From assembly GCA_945957575.1 (NCBI GenBank), contig CAMFLW010000005.1, positions 1-62,582 on the forward strand: DNA of 62,582 nucleotides, written 5' to 3'. This document shows positions 20,281 through 30,333 of this stretch, one piece after another. The stretch is from an uncultured Aeromonas sp. GTDB taxonomy: Bacteria > Pseudomonadota > Gammaproteobacteria > Enterobacterales > Aeromonadaceae. Each line of letters opens with the position of its first letter. The first letter of the stretch is position 1. A model generated the notes under the pieces. The model saw only the letters and a program-made list of their open reading frames with translations. It had not been told where the DNA came from and did not search any database. A program made the translations under genes and the position numbers.

Positions 20281-20937
20281 ATGTCTCGCGTCATCCTGCT
20301 CTGGAGCGGTGGCAAAGATGCCATGCTGGCCCTCTGTCATGCCCGCCAAGCGGGCCATCAGGTGGTGGCACTGGCCACCTTTGCGCCGCCAGAGCCCCGA
20401 TTTCTCGCTCATCCTTTGCCGCTGGTGCGTCTTCAGGCGGAAGCCCTCGAGCTGCCCCATCTGCTGGTCACCATAGAAGCGCCGTTCGAGCAGAGCTATG
20501 AGATGGCGCTGAGCCGCTTGCAGCAGGAGTGGAACCTCGACGGGGTGGTGACCGGCGATATCGACAGCGTGGGCGGTGCGCCTAACTGGATCCGCGAACG
20601 CTGCCGCCCGCTTGGTCTCACCGTCCATACCCCGCTCTGGCAGCAATCTCGTCAAGCCTTGCTGGCGGATATGCTGGCCCGCGGCATCGTCGCCCACCTC
20701 TCCTGCGTCGATACCAGGGTACTGGCCCCCGAGTGGACTGGACGCACCCTCGATGCCGCCACCCTCGCCGAGTTGCAGCAGCTGGCAGCAACCCAAGGCT
20801 TCGATGCCTGCGGCGAGCAGGGGGAGTACCACACCATGGTGACCGACGGCCCGGGCTTTGCCGCCCCGCTGCGCCTCGATGGCTGGCAGGTGGCGCGGCA
20901 GGATCATCTGGCCTATCTGGCCGAACCGCAGGGGTAA
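20281..20937 (+). CDS. PP-loop ATP pyrophosphatase, diphthine-ammonia ligase-like (COG2102)
   Basis: A 218-residue protein of the adenine-nucleotide alpha-hydrolase (PP-loop) fold. The N terminus has the ATP motif LLWSGGKDAMLAL (residues 6-18), and the C-terminal half carries GEQGEYHTMVTDGPGF (about 178-193), the signature of the family that includes archaeal and eukaryotic diphthamide synthetase Dph6. Bacteria do not make diphthamide, so the substrate is something else, probably an amidation or thiolation acceptor. It stands alone between dcuB and the convergent M20 peptidase. Confidence 0.82.
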   Translation: MSRVILLWSGGKDAMLALCHARQAGHQVVALATFAPPEPRFLAHPLPLVRLQAEALELPHLLVTIEAPFEQSYEMALSRLQQEWNLDGVVTGDIDSVGGAPNWIRERCRPLGLTVHTPLWQQSRQALLADMLARGIVAHLSCVDTRVLAPEWTGRTLDAATLAELQQLAATQGFDACGEQGEYHTMVTDGPGFAAPLRLDGWQVARQDHLAYLAEPQG

Positions 20938-20986
20938 CGGCCGCAAGCCATCTGGCCAACTCACTCAGCGCGCGAAAAATCGAGAC

Positions 20987-21016
20987 AAAAAAACGGGAGG
21001 CAACAGCCTCCCGTTT
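20987..21016 (-). terminator. Terminator of the M20 peptidase gene
   Basis: Inverted repeat AAACGGGAGGC, loop AACA, GCCTCCCGTTT. On the minus strand it ends in a T-run of seven. Confidence 0.88.
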
Positions 21017-21075
21017 GGATTTGAGCGGACCAGTTTTGAGCGGGCCATGACGACCCGAACAAGGGATAAACCGGC

Positions 21076-22215
21076 TTATTTTGCCAGCTTGCCCAGCACC
21101 CGCTGCAACAGGCGGATGCGTGGTTCGATGCTGTCGAGCAGCAGGAATTCCGCCTCCGAGTGGAAACCACCGCCCATGGGGCCGAAGCCATCCAGCGACG
21201 GCACACCCGCGGCGGCGGTGAAGTTGGCATCCGAGCCGCCACCGGCTTCCAGCCAGTTGAAGGGGATACCTTCCTCTTTGGCTGCCGCCTCCACCAGCGC
21301 CATCAGCGCCTCGGTGTCACCACTCGGTCGCATCGCCGGCTTGAAGGTCTGGCGATCCACCTCAACCCGGCAGCCCGCGAGGAAGGGGTTGTTGGCCATA
21401 AAGGTGAGCCGATCGTGTACCGCAGCGGCCTCTTCGTTGCTCCAGAAGCGCAAATCCACGATCGCCTCGGCAAAGTCCGGCACCACGTTGACACCGGTGC
21501 CACCCTGTACCACGCCGACGTTCATGGTGGTGCCCGTGGTCATGTTGACCTGCTCGTTGATGGCCAGCACCCAATGCGCCAGCTCGGTGATGGCAGAGAT
21601 CCCTTCGGTGAGGGCCGAACCGGCGTGGGAGGCCTTGCCGTGGAAGGTGATGCGGTACTTGGCATTGCCCTTGCGGGCGCTGATGAGATCCCCATTGGGA
21701 CGGGCTGCCTCGGCCACCAGCACGCAGCCGCTCTGTTTGGCCTTCCCCACCAGCCAATCTTTCGACCAGGGGGAGCCAATCTCTTCGTCGCAGTTGTAAC
21801 AGACCAGCACCTTGAGCTTGGCAAGCAATGCCGGATCCATCTCTTTGAGGGCATACCAGATAGAGAGCAGGCCGCTCTTCATGTCCGACACGCCGGGGCC
21901 AAAGGCTTGATTGCCTTCAATCTTGAGCGGGCGCTTGGCCGCCGTCCCCTCGGGGAAGACGGTATCCATGTGGCCGCACAGCATCACGTCGTAGTGATCG
22001 GCACCCGGCGCATTGGTGATCTCGAGGCAGGGACCGCACTCGGCAGCAAACTGGTGGCGAGTCACCTGCCAGCCGATGGCCTCATATTTCTCGGTCATGA
22101 TGTCGGCCACTTTCGCTACCCCGGCCGGGGTGCGAGTACCGCAATCGAGGTTGATGAGCGGGGCCAGATCGGCCAGATAGTTATCGAGGGAAAACGGGCT
22201 CTTTACAACTGTCAT
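21076..22215 (-). CDS. M20 family metallopeptidase (glutamate carboxypeptidase-like)
   Basis: Zinc-dependent carboxypeptidase or aminoacylase of the CPG2-like M20 group, 379 aa. Metal ligands are visible in order: GHMDTVF (near residue 84), GVSDMKSG (near 108), CDEEIGS (near 140), EAARPNGD (near 165) and GFHSEAEF near the C terminus; the middle lid domain lies about residues 180-290. Start: the ATG at 22215 sits 7 nt after GGAG, so it is preferred over an in-frame ATG 12 codons upstream. No signal peptide is seen, so it should be cytoplasmic. The substrate is not evident. It lies downstream of dcuC in the same direction, but a terminator separates them. Confidence 0.85.
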   Translation of the reverse strand: MTVVKSPFSLDNYLADLAPLINLDCGTRTPAGVAKVADIMTEKYEAIGWQVTRHQFAAECGPCLEITNAPGADHYDVMLCGHMDTVFPEGTAAKRPLKIEGNQAFGPGVSDMKSGLLSIWYALKEMDPALLAKLKVLVCYNCDEEIGSPWSKDWLVGKAKQSGCVLVAEAARPNGDLISARKGNAKYRITFHGKASHAGSALTEGISAITELAHWVLAINEQVNMTTGTTMNVGVVQGGTGVNVVPDFAEAIVDLRFWSNEEAAAVHDRLTFMANNPFLAGCRVEVDRQTFKPAMRPSGDTEALMALVEAAAKEEGIPFNWLEAGGGSDANFTAAAGVPSLDGFGPMGGGFHSEAEFLLLDSIEPRIRLLQRVLGKLAK

Positions 22216-22281
22216 TATCTTCTCCATGCAACAATCAGCGTTAGTGGCCAATCGTCAATTGCAACAATGCGACACAGTGAG

Positions 22282-22310
22282 AAAAAGGCGGGCAGCCATG
22301 CCACCCGCCC
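22282..22310 (-). terminator. Terminator of dcuC
   Basis: On the minus strand a 10-bp stem with two G-T pairs (GGCGGGTGGC/GCTGCCCGCC, 3-nt loop) is followed by TTTTTCTC. It lies between dcuC and the M20 peptidase gene, so the two are probably separate units or only partly co-transcribed. Confidence 0.75.
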
Positions 22311-22349
22311 GACCGGTAAATTCCAAACACCACTACATAACCCACATCA

Positions 22350-23726
22350 CTACATAAACAGCAGGTAGTTGAGGGTCAGCGCCGTCACCAGCGCACCCGC
22401 CATCGGCACGCTGGTGCGCTTGACCACGGTAAAGGGCGATACCTTGGCAATCCCCGCACAAGCGATCAGCACCGCCGCAATCGGGGAGACGGTACGGCCG
22501 ATACTGGAAGCGAGCTGCATCGGCAGCAGCATGGTTACCGCAGGTACGCCGAACTTGGCCGCCACCGCCGGTGCCAGGGTCGAGAAGCTGAGGAACGCCG
22601 CGTTGCCGGAGCCCATGATGACCGCCGCTACCATGATCAGCGCCACCATCACCAGGGTCATCAGACCGCTGCCGATACCGGCATTGCTGGCAGAGTGCAG
22701 CAGGGTATCGATGGCGCCGATGGCCTTGAGAGATTCGGCAAACAGCTCGGCACAGACGATGAGCGCCACCACGGGGCCAAACACCTTGCCCATGCCATCG
22801 AGGAAGCTCGACAGCCCGGCAAACGCGGTACGCACCGAGCGGCTACGCAGCAGCTCGCACAGCATGCCGATAAAGACCGACAGCAGCATGGCCACCTCCA
22901 CGCTCATCTTGATGTCGCTCACCAGCAGCTTGGAGAAGGTCATCATCAGCACGAAGGGGATGATCGGCAGCAGGGCATACCAGGTAGGCGCCTGCACGCT
23001 CTCGGTGCCCTGCTCGTCCAGCTCGGCGTGATCGCCGCGATGGAGCACCGGATCCCAGCCATCCTTGCGATCGCAGTGACGCTGCCAGAAGAAGTGCAGC
23101 ACCATGGTCACCAGCAGCATGGGGGCCACCAGCCAGATCTGGTAGTCAACGAAATAGCTGGTCGGATCCATGCCGGATTGACCGGCAGAGAAGATGGCGT
23201 TGGTCTGGGTCGGGCCAATCTCAAACGCCTGGGAGGTAGCGATGACACCACAGGCGGAGGCCGGGCTGATGCCGAGGTTGCGCATCACCGGATACATGGT
23301 GACCATCAACAGCAGGCCAAGGCCGGTGGCGGAGGTGACGAACAGGGAAACAAAGACCGCCACCAGATAGCAGATGGAGAGCATCAGGTAGCTGGACTGG
23401 ATGCCCGCCACCGGTTTGACCGCCACCCGCACCAACGCCTGGGAGGCACCGATATGGGACATGTAGGTGGCAAAACCCGCCACCGCCATGATGGTGAGGC
23501 CGAGGCCCGCCGCGCGGTAGGAGAAGATCCCCTTGAACACTTCGAACAGGTCGAACAGGGCGAAGCCGGTGCTCTTGTCAGCGGGCAGAATGGGATGCAG
23601 CCCCAGCCAGTAGGCCACTGCAAAAATGGCCATGCCCGCCAGCGCCAGCACCGCCTGCGGGTTGTAATCCTTGATAATGCCGTAGACCACGGCGACCAGA
23701 ACGAGCAAGACGAATAAAAGTTCCAA
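22350..23726 (-). CDS. dcuC: C4-dicarboxylate transporter of the DcuC family
   Basis: Inner-membrane carrier (458 aa, E. coli DcuC is about the same) with roughly 12 hydrophobic segments. Family motifs include GFATYMSHIGA near residue 84, SATGLGLLLM near 133, HFFWQRHCDRK near 213 and the C-terminal KVSPFTVVKRTSVP. DcuC-type carriers export succinate during fermentation. The start codon is TTG (23724-23726), supported by AGGAG 6 nt upstream; no ATG fits. A perfect FNR site lies 61 nt upstream. DcuD or another C4-carrier of the same family is the alternative. Confidence 0.85.
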   Translation of the reverse strand: MELLFVLLVLVAVVYGIIKDYNPQAVLALAGMAIFAVAYWLGLHPILPADKSTGFALFDLFEVFKGIFSYRAAGLGLTIMAVAGFATYMSHIGASQALVRVAVKPVAGIQSSYLMLSICYLVAVFVSLFVTSATGLGLLLMVTMYPVMRNLGISPASACGVIATSQAFEIGPTQTNAIFSAGQSGMDPTSYFVDYQIWLVAPMLLVTMVLHFFWQRHCDRKDGWDPVLHRGDHAELDEQGTESVQAPTWYALLPIIPFVLMMTFSKLLVSDIKMSVEVAMLLSVFIGMLCELLRSRSVRTAFAGLSSFLDGMGKVFGPVVALIVCAELFAESLKAIGAIDTLLHSASNAGIGSGLMTLVMVALIMVAAVIMGSGNAAFLSFSTLAPAVAAKFGVPAVTMLLPMQLASSIGRTVSPIAAVLIACAGIAKVSPFTVVKRTSVPMAGALVTALTLNYLLFM

Positions 23727-23758
23727 TATTCACTCCTGACAAATTTATCGAAGAGCGA

Positions 23759-23800
23759 AATCTAGTGATCTGACCACTGTTTGCCTTTGATCCCTATCAA
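23759..23800 (-). promoter_or_regulatory. FNR-dependent promoter of dcuC
   Basis: TTGAT-CCCT-ATCAA (23787-23800) is a perfect FNR consensus. On the minus strand a -10-like TAGATT lies at 23759-23764, which puts the start near 23752 and the FNR centre at about -41.5, the class II activator position. The arrangement predicts strong anaerobic induction of dcuC. Confidence 0.8.
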
Positions 23801-24011
23801 TAAAGGTGCCGTCACCGTGGTTCATTAGCATAATATGTTGGCCATGTAACAATTTTTCGTTATTTCAACTGCCGAAAAACCTTTATCACCCCATATCCGG
23901 GAATTGTGTGACGCGACTCCCCTCTTTTTTGCGTTGGATCAACATCTGACGGCGCCGAACTGGCGAAGATGCGCTTCGACATATAGCGACCATTTCGCGC
24001 CGGAGAGAGTT

Positions 24012-24332
24012 ATGACAAGCCAAGCCACCGCAGGTGCTTCGACCTGCGACTACAAGCTGTGGGACATCCTCATCGAGTCTGCAAAGGAACGCACTACCAT
24101 TCGTTACTCCAAACTGGCCAAACTGGCCGGACTGGAGCATTGCCAGGATGAACTGCGCACCCTGCTGCAACGCATCCGCATGTACTGCACCGAAAACAAC
24201 TTGCCTATCCTCTCCACCATAGTGGTGGACGACGTGGGCAAATACACTGGCCTCTCTTCCAGTCTGCCGGATGCCCCCTGGGAGCGGGCCCGGGTCTTTG
24301 ACCATGAATGGACCACCCAGCTCGGATTGTGA
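24012..24332 (+). CDS. Small conserved-looking protein, unknown function
   Basis: I do not recognise this 106-residue soluble protein. It has a helical N-terminal half (KLWDILIESAKERTTIRYSK, then KLAKLAGL) that looks like a winged-helix or helix-turn-helix opening, and a C-terminal half with LPILSTIVVDDVGKYTGLSS. The ATG at 24012 follows GGAGAG; the longer upstream frame has no support. It is preceded by the dcuC promoter region and followed by a terminator, so it is a single-gene unit. A DNA-binding role is only a guess from the helix pattern. Confidence 0.6.
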   Translation: MTSQATAGASTCDYKLWDILIESAKERTTIRYSKLAKLAGLEHCQDELRTLLQRIRMYCTENNLPILSTIVVDDVGKYTGLSSSLPDAPWERARVFDHEWTTQLGL

Positions 24333-24350
24333 TGCAGGAAGATGCTGACC

Positions 24351-24374
24351 AAAACGCGCCCGCTGGCGCGTTTT
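24351..24374 (+). terminator. Terminator after the 106-aa gene
   Basis: Perfect inverted repeat AAAACGCGCC, loop CGCT, GGCGCGTTTT. Confidence 0.8.
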
Positions 24375-24624
24375 GGCTATCTGGCGTTTGACCCTTCTCT
24401 TATTTTCTCTCGCAATAACTGCACCATCGGGTACCGCCGCCGTGAAGCGCCTGACCTTGAACACAAAAGTGCCGTTCAGGTGTGACCAGTTCCGGTAAAA
24501 CCCGCGAGCCGGACCATCAGCGTTGCCATGGGATTGCCACAATGCCAGAATCGGGCCCTTGCACTGTGTTGATTCGGATTTTCGGGCACGGCCACGGCCA
24601 GCGCCCACAAGAGAAGGACTCCCC

Positions 24625-24972
24625 ATGGCCACCACCCTCTATGGCATCAAGAACTGCGACACCATCAAGAAAGCCCGCAAGTGGCTGGATGAGGCTGGTA
24701 TCGACTACCGCTTTCACGACCACCGCGCCGACGGCCTGAATCCGGACGAGCTTGACAGCTGGCTGGCAAAACTCGGCTGGGAAGCCCTGCTCAACAGCCG
24801 CGGCACCACCTTCCGCGCCCTGCCGGATGAGGCCAAACAGGGACTCGACACCGCCAAGGCGCGCGCCCTGCTGCTGGAACATCCGGCGATGATCAAGCGC
24901 CCGCTGCTCGACCGTGACGGCGAACTGACCCTGGGTTTCAAGGTTGATCACTACCAATCCCTCTTCTCCCGT

Positions 24973-24975
<3 letters not shown>
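24625..24975 (+). CDS. yffB: ArsC/Spx-family protein YffB
   Basis: Thioredoxin-fold protein of 116 residues in the ArsC/Spx family. It has a single cysteine in the active-site loop (GIKNCDTIKKA, Cys near residue 10) and the family's C-terminal basic motif (MIKRPLLD), so it is not a classical CxxC oxidoreductase. E. coli YffB is thought to use glutathione; its role is unclear. The ATG at 24625 follows GAGAAGGA. It lies directly upstream of dapE, the same order as in E. coli (yffB-dapE-ypfN). Confidence 0.9.
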
Positions 24976-26804
<1,829 letters not shown>

Positions 26805-26808
<4 letters not shown>

Positions 26809-26951
26809 ATCTCTGGCTGTGGATAGGGTTGCCGCTGCTGTTCCTGCTCGGGCTGTTTCTCAATGCCATCAAAGACATGAAACGGCTGGAGAAGCAGTTG
26901 CCCAAATACAAGGACAAGATCCGTGAAGTGAAGGATGACGAGGATGACTGA
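26805..26951 (+). CDS. ypfN: Small membrane protein YpfN-like (UPF0370)
   Basis: A 48-residue protein. One N-terminal transmembrane segment (residues 3-19) is followed by the motif LNAIKDMKRLEK and a charged tail ending in DDEDD. Size, topology, the LNxIKDxKR motif and its place after dapE match E. coli YpfN, whose function is unknown. The ATG overlaps the stop of the M15 gene (ATGA), with AAAGGAAA just upstream. Confidence 0.8.
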
Positions 26952-27012
26952 ATTCAGGTCTGTAGCCTGCCGCCGAAAATGAAAAAGACTTGCGGGGAAA
27001 ATGAATATAACA

Positions 27013-27034
27013 AAACGGCGGGGAGACTCGCCGT
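27013..27034. terminator. Terminator between ypfN and the frameshifted gene
   Basis: Stem AAACGGCG/CGCCGTTT with a 6-nt loop, placed between two convergent genes; the minus-strand side continues TGTTATAT. Confidence 0.55.
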
Positions 27035-27058
27035 TTCAATCCCCCTCTGCACCTAACG

Positions 27059-27537
27059 TCACACCGTCACCGCTCTATCCACATAGAAGGGGGCGGTCTC
27101 GCTATCTACGGCCAGTAGATCCCACCCCAGCTCGATCTCGATGGGCTTGTCGCTCATAAAGTCCACCGCGCTCGAAAGGGACAAGCTGGCACTGGGTACC
27201 CTCAGTTTGATGGCCTCGCCACTGACGATACTGCGGCCATCGAGCAGCAGTCGCGCCTTGATCTCCGGCTGGATGTTGCCCGCGATGCGGGTACCGGTCA
27301 CCGCGTTATAGGTACCGCTGACCGTCAGGCTGCCGCCATCCGCCACCGAGTTCCCCTTGCTCGCCCGCACCAGCCCGAGCGCATAGTTGACCTCGATATC
27401 AGTACCCACCACCCGCGCGGTGGCCCCTCCCTTGATAGCCAGACCGGTTGCGGCACTATTGCTTTGCCGAGCGGTGCCCACTTCGGCCAGGGGGCCAGCA
27501 GCACAGGCGGGATCTCGGTGCTCTTGATGGTGCCCAT
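27059..27537 (-). pseudogene. Frameshifted orphan gene, unknown function
   Basis: Two overlapping minus-strand frames look like one gene of about 160 codons. The 5' part (ATG at 27537, MGTIKSTEIPPVLLAP) reads well for about 16 codons, then the coding pattern continues in another frame (PLAEVGTARQSNSAATG onward) to a stop at 27059. One extra C in the C5 run near 27491-27495 would join them. The second part is rich in small and polar residues with alternating beta-strand patterns. I do not recognise it. The change may be a real mutation, a slippage-prone tract or a sequencing error. Confidence 0.5.
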
Positions 27538-27615
27538 GGCAGGCTTGGGAATATGCCGGTTTGATCACAAAATGAGCCCGACAAATCCCCCAGACAGTGC
27601 GGTCAAAACGGGCGT

Positions 27616-27644
27616 AAAAAACGGGTCATTGCGACCCGTTTTTT
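27616..27644. terminator. Terminator of the YheO-like regulator gene
   Basis: Stem AAAAAACGGGTC/GACCCGTTTTTT with a 5-nt loop and U-tracts in both directions. Confidence 0.9.
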
Positions 27645-27669
27645 GTCAATTTGGCCGGAGTGAACCGAC

Positions 27670-28323
27670 TCAACCCTTCTTGATCTCCCGCAGATAGCGG
27701 TAGATGGAGTGGACCGAGATCCCAAGCTGGCGCGCCGCAATCTGGGCACTGTCTTTTAACTCGAAGATCCCCATGTCGTGCAGCTGGTTGACGATAACCC
27801 GAGTCTTCTGGGACGGAGGCACCGCCTCGTTGCCACGCACCTCGGCACTGACGGTGTCGATAGTGCTGTTGAGCGCTTCGTCGATGTTGCGGGCGAACAC
27901 CTCCGGGGTGGCATGGCTCTCGTGGGGATGCATGCACTCCGGCATCATGGTCCGTAGCACGGATTGCAACGGGGCATCCATGTCGCTGTTGATGCAGAGC
28001 AACCCGATGGCCCTGTGCTCCCCGTTGCGGATCACGGTGGTGATGGAGCGCAGCGTCTTGCCGGTGGCACACTTGGTCATGTAGGGGCTGGAGATATCCT
28101 GCCCGCTCTTGAGCTTCATCATCGCCAGGTTGGTGATGGGGGCGCCGACACTGCGGCCGGTGATATGGCCGTTGGCAATCTTGACGATCGAGGGATTGCG
28201 CGCATCCAGACTGTGGAGCAGCACTTCGGTGTGCTGACCATACATGGCGGCGATGCCGTCCACAATGTTCTCCATCGACTTGAGGATCTCAAAATCGCTC
28301 GGACTCAACTCTTGCAGCTTCAC
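27670..28323 (-). CDS. YheO/DauR-type transcriptional regulator
   Basis: A 217-residue regulator: an N-terminal PAS-like sensor domain (about residues 5-130, with HTEVLLHSLDARNPSIVKIANG) and a C-terminal helix-turn-helix (DSAQIAARQLGISVHSIYRYLREI, residues about 188-211). Members such as DauR control D-amino-acid catabolism. The start is taken as GTG at 28323, which follows AAGAAGGT by 6 nt; the first internal ATG would cut into the domain. It is the third gene of a ridA-cyuA-regulator cluster and is likely to control it and the divergent cyuP. E. coli uses an Lrp-family regulator for cyuPA, so this is a different arrangement. Confidence 0.82.
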   Translation of the reverse strand: MKLQELSPSDFEILKSMENIVDGIAAMYGQHTEVLLHSLDARNPSIVKIANGHITGRSVGAPITNLAMMKLKSGQDISSPYMTKCATGKTLRSITTVIRNGEHRAIGLLCINSDMDAPLQSVLRTMMPECMHPHESHATPEVFARNIDEALNSTIDTVSAEVRGNEAVPPSQKTRVIVNQLHDMGIFELKDSAQIAARQLGISVHSIYRYLREIKKG

Positions 28324-28342
28324 AATGGGACCTTCTTGCAAG

Positions 28343-28377
28343 GGTTGCTGCCGGACAATGGACGCCGGGCAGCAACC
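28343..28377 (-). promoter_or_regulatory. Hairpin between cyuA and its regulator
   Basis: Perfect 10-bp inverted repeat GGTTGCTGCC/GGCAGCAACC with a 15-nt loop, in the 64-nt gap before the regulator start. No U-tract follows, so it is not a terminator; it may set mRNA stability or processing within the operon. Confidence 0.5.
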
Positions 28378-28387
28378 GACAGGGACA

Positions 28388-29677
28388 TCAGGCGGACATG
28401 ATATCAATAATGGTGCTGTCTGTGGCAGACATGCCCTCCTTCACCATCTGGCCGACGTTGCGGATGGTCTGATCCACGTCACCGGCGACGATCCCCTGCC
28501 CCGACACCGAGTGGCTGTTGAGGGCCATCAGGAAGCCGCGCACCGCCGCGCCGGAGGAGGTACTCACCTTCATGGCGCAGGAGGCTTTCGCCCCGTCACA
28601 CACCATGCCGGCACTGTCGCTCAGCACGTTCTGGATGGCGAAGCAGGATTGCTCGAAGCTGCCGCCCGCCAGATAGACCATGGCCATGGAGGCGGCCGCG
28701 CTGGTCACGGTATTGCCACAGAAGGCCGACAGCGGCGGATAGTGGGACTTGATATAGATGGCGCCCAGATGGCTCATGATGAGAGCGCGAGCCAGCTGCT
28801 CTTCGCTGGCCGCAAAGCGCTCGGCAATCACCATCACCGGAATGGTGGCGGCAATACCCTGGTTGCCGCTGCCAAAGTTGCTCATGGCTGGCAGGGTCGC
28901 GCCCCCCATGCGGGCATCGGAGGCGGCCGCCGTCATCATCACGATGCGGTTCATAACATCCTCGCCTATAAGACCGGCATTGATGTTCTGCTGCATGGTG
29001 CGGCCAATCTCGAGGCCATAGGGGTTATTCATCCCCTCGGCAGAGAGCTTGCCGTTAAGCTCGGAGGCTTTGAGGATGAACCTGATCTGCTCGAACTCCA
29101 CCTGGGTGGCGAACTCGTAGATGGCGGCGATGCTGATATCGACGCCATCGCAGATGGAACCGGTGGCACCGCCCTGGCTCTGATCGGCGGTGAAGGTCAC
29201 CTCGCCATCGCGGCGCTGCTCGACGATGCGGGTATGACCGCCGCAGAGGGTCACTTCGGCGCTGTGCTCTTCACCCTTGTCATCAGTGCCATAAACGGTC
29301 ACGCGGCAGAAGATAAACTCGGGGGCGGCGGTGCGGCTCACCTGCACCTTGCCGGCATCGATCAGCTGCTGGGCACGATCCACCTGTTCTGGCTGGATCG
29401 CGGCCAGCACCTCCAGCCCGGCGTCGGCGTTGCCGCCGATGGCACCGGCCGCGGCCGCAATGGCCAGACCGATCTTGCCGGTGCCCGGCACATAAACACC
29501 CATCGAGTTTTTATAGAGATTGTCCGACACCGCAACCTCGAGGCGACCGGGCTCACAGCCCAGTTGCCGGGCGGCGACCGCTGCGGCATAGGCGGCGGCG
29601 ATTGGCTCGGTACAACCCAGCGCTGGTTTGACAACCTGTTGAATAATCTGCAGATACTGCTGCCACGCTTGTTTCAT
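28388..29677 (-). CDS. cyuA: L-cysteine desulfidase, UPF0597/YhaM family
   Basis: Iron-sulfur enzyme of 429 residues that breaks L-cysteine into pyruvate, ammonia and sulfide; E. coli CyuA (YhaM) does this anaerobically. Family motifs: [12 protein letters not shown] near residue 17, [15 protein letters not shown] block near 65, [15 protein letters not shown] near 267 and the cysteine-rich [15 protein letters not shown] near 375, which helps bind the cluster. The start at 29677 (MKQAWQQYL) is preferred over an upstream ATG inside ridA. It follows ridA by 22 nt, and RidA removes the reactive enamine intermediate such enzymes release. Confidence 0.92.
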   Translation of the reverse strand: MKQAWQQYLQIIQQVVKPALGCTEPIAAAYAAAVAARQLGCEPGRLEVAVSDNLYKNSMGVYVPGTGKIGLAIAAAAGAIGGNADAGLEVLAAIQPEQVDRAQQLIDAGKVQVSRTAAPEFIFCRVTVYGTDDKGEEHSAEVTLCGGHTRIVEQRRDGEVTFTADQSQGGATGSICDGVDISIAAIYEFATQVEFEQIRFILKASELNGKLSAEGMNNPYGLEIGRTMQQNINAGLIGEDVMNRIVMMTAAASDARMGGATLPAMSNFGSGNQGIAATIPVMVIAERFAASEEQLARALIMSHLGAIYIKSHYPPLSAFCGNTVTSAAASMAMVYLAGGSFEQSCFAIQNVLSDSAGMVCDGAKASCAMKVSTSSGAAVRGFLMALNSHSVSGQGIVAGDVDQTIRNVGQMVKEGMSATDSTIIDIMSA

Positions 29678-29699
29678 CACTTGAACCTTTTTATCAGCA

Positions 29700-30083
29700 T
29701 TAACGAGCGATATGGGCGATCGCTTCCACTTCAACCTTGACGCCCATCGGCAGATCCTTCACTGCGAAGCAGCTGCGCGCCGGACAATCTTTCTGGAAAT
29801 AGGCTTTATAGACCTCGTTGAACGCGGCAAAATCGCTGATCTCGGCGAGGTAGCAGGTGGTTTTGAGCACGGTATCCAGCGAGCCGCCCGCGGCTTCCAG
29901 CACGGATTTCAGGTTTTCCAGTGACTGGCGGGTCTGGGCGGCAATCCCCCCTTCCACCACACCACCCTGCTGCTTGCAGACCGGCAACTGACCGGAGGTA
30001 AAGATAAGGTCGCCATAGGCAGTGCCGTGGCTGTAGGGACCGATAGCGTCAGGTGCCGCTGCTGCTGTGATGATGCGTTTCAT
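29700..30083 (-). CDS. ridA: RidA family enamine/imine deaminase
   Basis: A 127-residue trimeric protein that hydrolyses 2-aminoacrylate and similar enamines released by PLP and cysteine/serine lyases. Conserved: IGPYSHG near residue 14, FTSGQLP near 28, the catalytic arginine in PARSCFAV near 102 and VEVEAIA at the end. GGAG precedes the ATG. It is the first gene of the ridA-cyuA-regulator operon and is divergent from cyuP. The genome may have other RidA paralogues; this copy is dedicated by location to cysteine catabolism. Confidence 0.93.
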   Translation of the reverse strand: MKRIITAAAAPDAIGPYSHGTAYGDLIFTSGQLPVCKQQGGVVEGGIAAQTRQSLENLKSVLEAAGGSLDTVLKTTCYLAEISDFAAFNEVYKAYFQKDCPARSCFAVKDLPMGVKVEVEAIAHIAR

Positions 30084-30130
30084 ATAGCCACTCCTGTTTG
30101 TGCAATTTTTTTTGCAATCATGAATCTCAT

Positions 30131-30171
30131 TCCGTTCAACATTATTTGCTTTTTATTTTATCCGTTCAACA
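30131..30171. repeat. Two 11-bp direct repeats exactly 30 bp apart upstream of cyuP
   Basis: TCCGTTCAACA occurs at 30131-30141 and 30161-30171, a start-to-start distance of 30 bp, close to three helical turns. The repeats lie in the 250-nt AT-rich divergent region between ridA and cyuP and are good candidates for operator sites of the cluster's regulator. Confidence 0.65.
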
Positions 30172-30333
30172 AAAAGATACAAAATGGCGTTTAAAGGCAC
30201 CTTTCGGCCTCAATATAAACCGTGATCACCATCCTGATTTGAACAAAAGTACTCTTATGGGCATTGTTTATGACAGTTTCATTCAACTATATTTGCGCCG
30301 ATTTCCCACATCCCTACAAAAAAGAAGGTTTTA

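Noticed and set aside
23886-24635. A 249-codon minus-strand frame across the 106-aa gene and yffB start
   Set aside because: Crosses two genes, a terminator and promoters on the other strand; no ribosome-binding site or domain.
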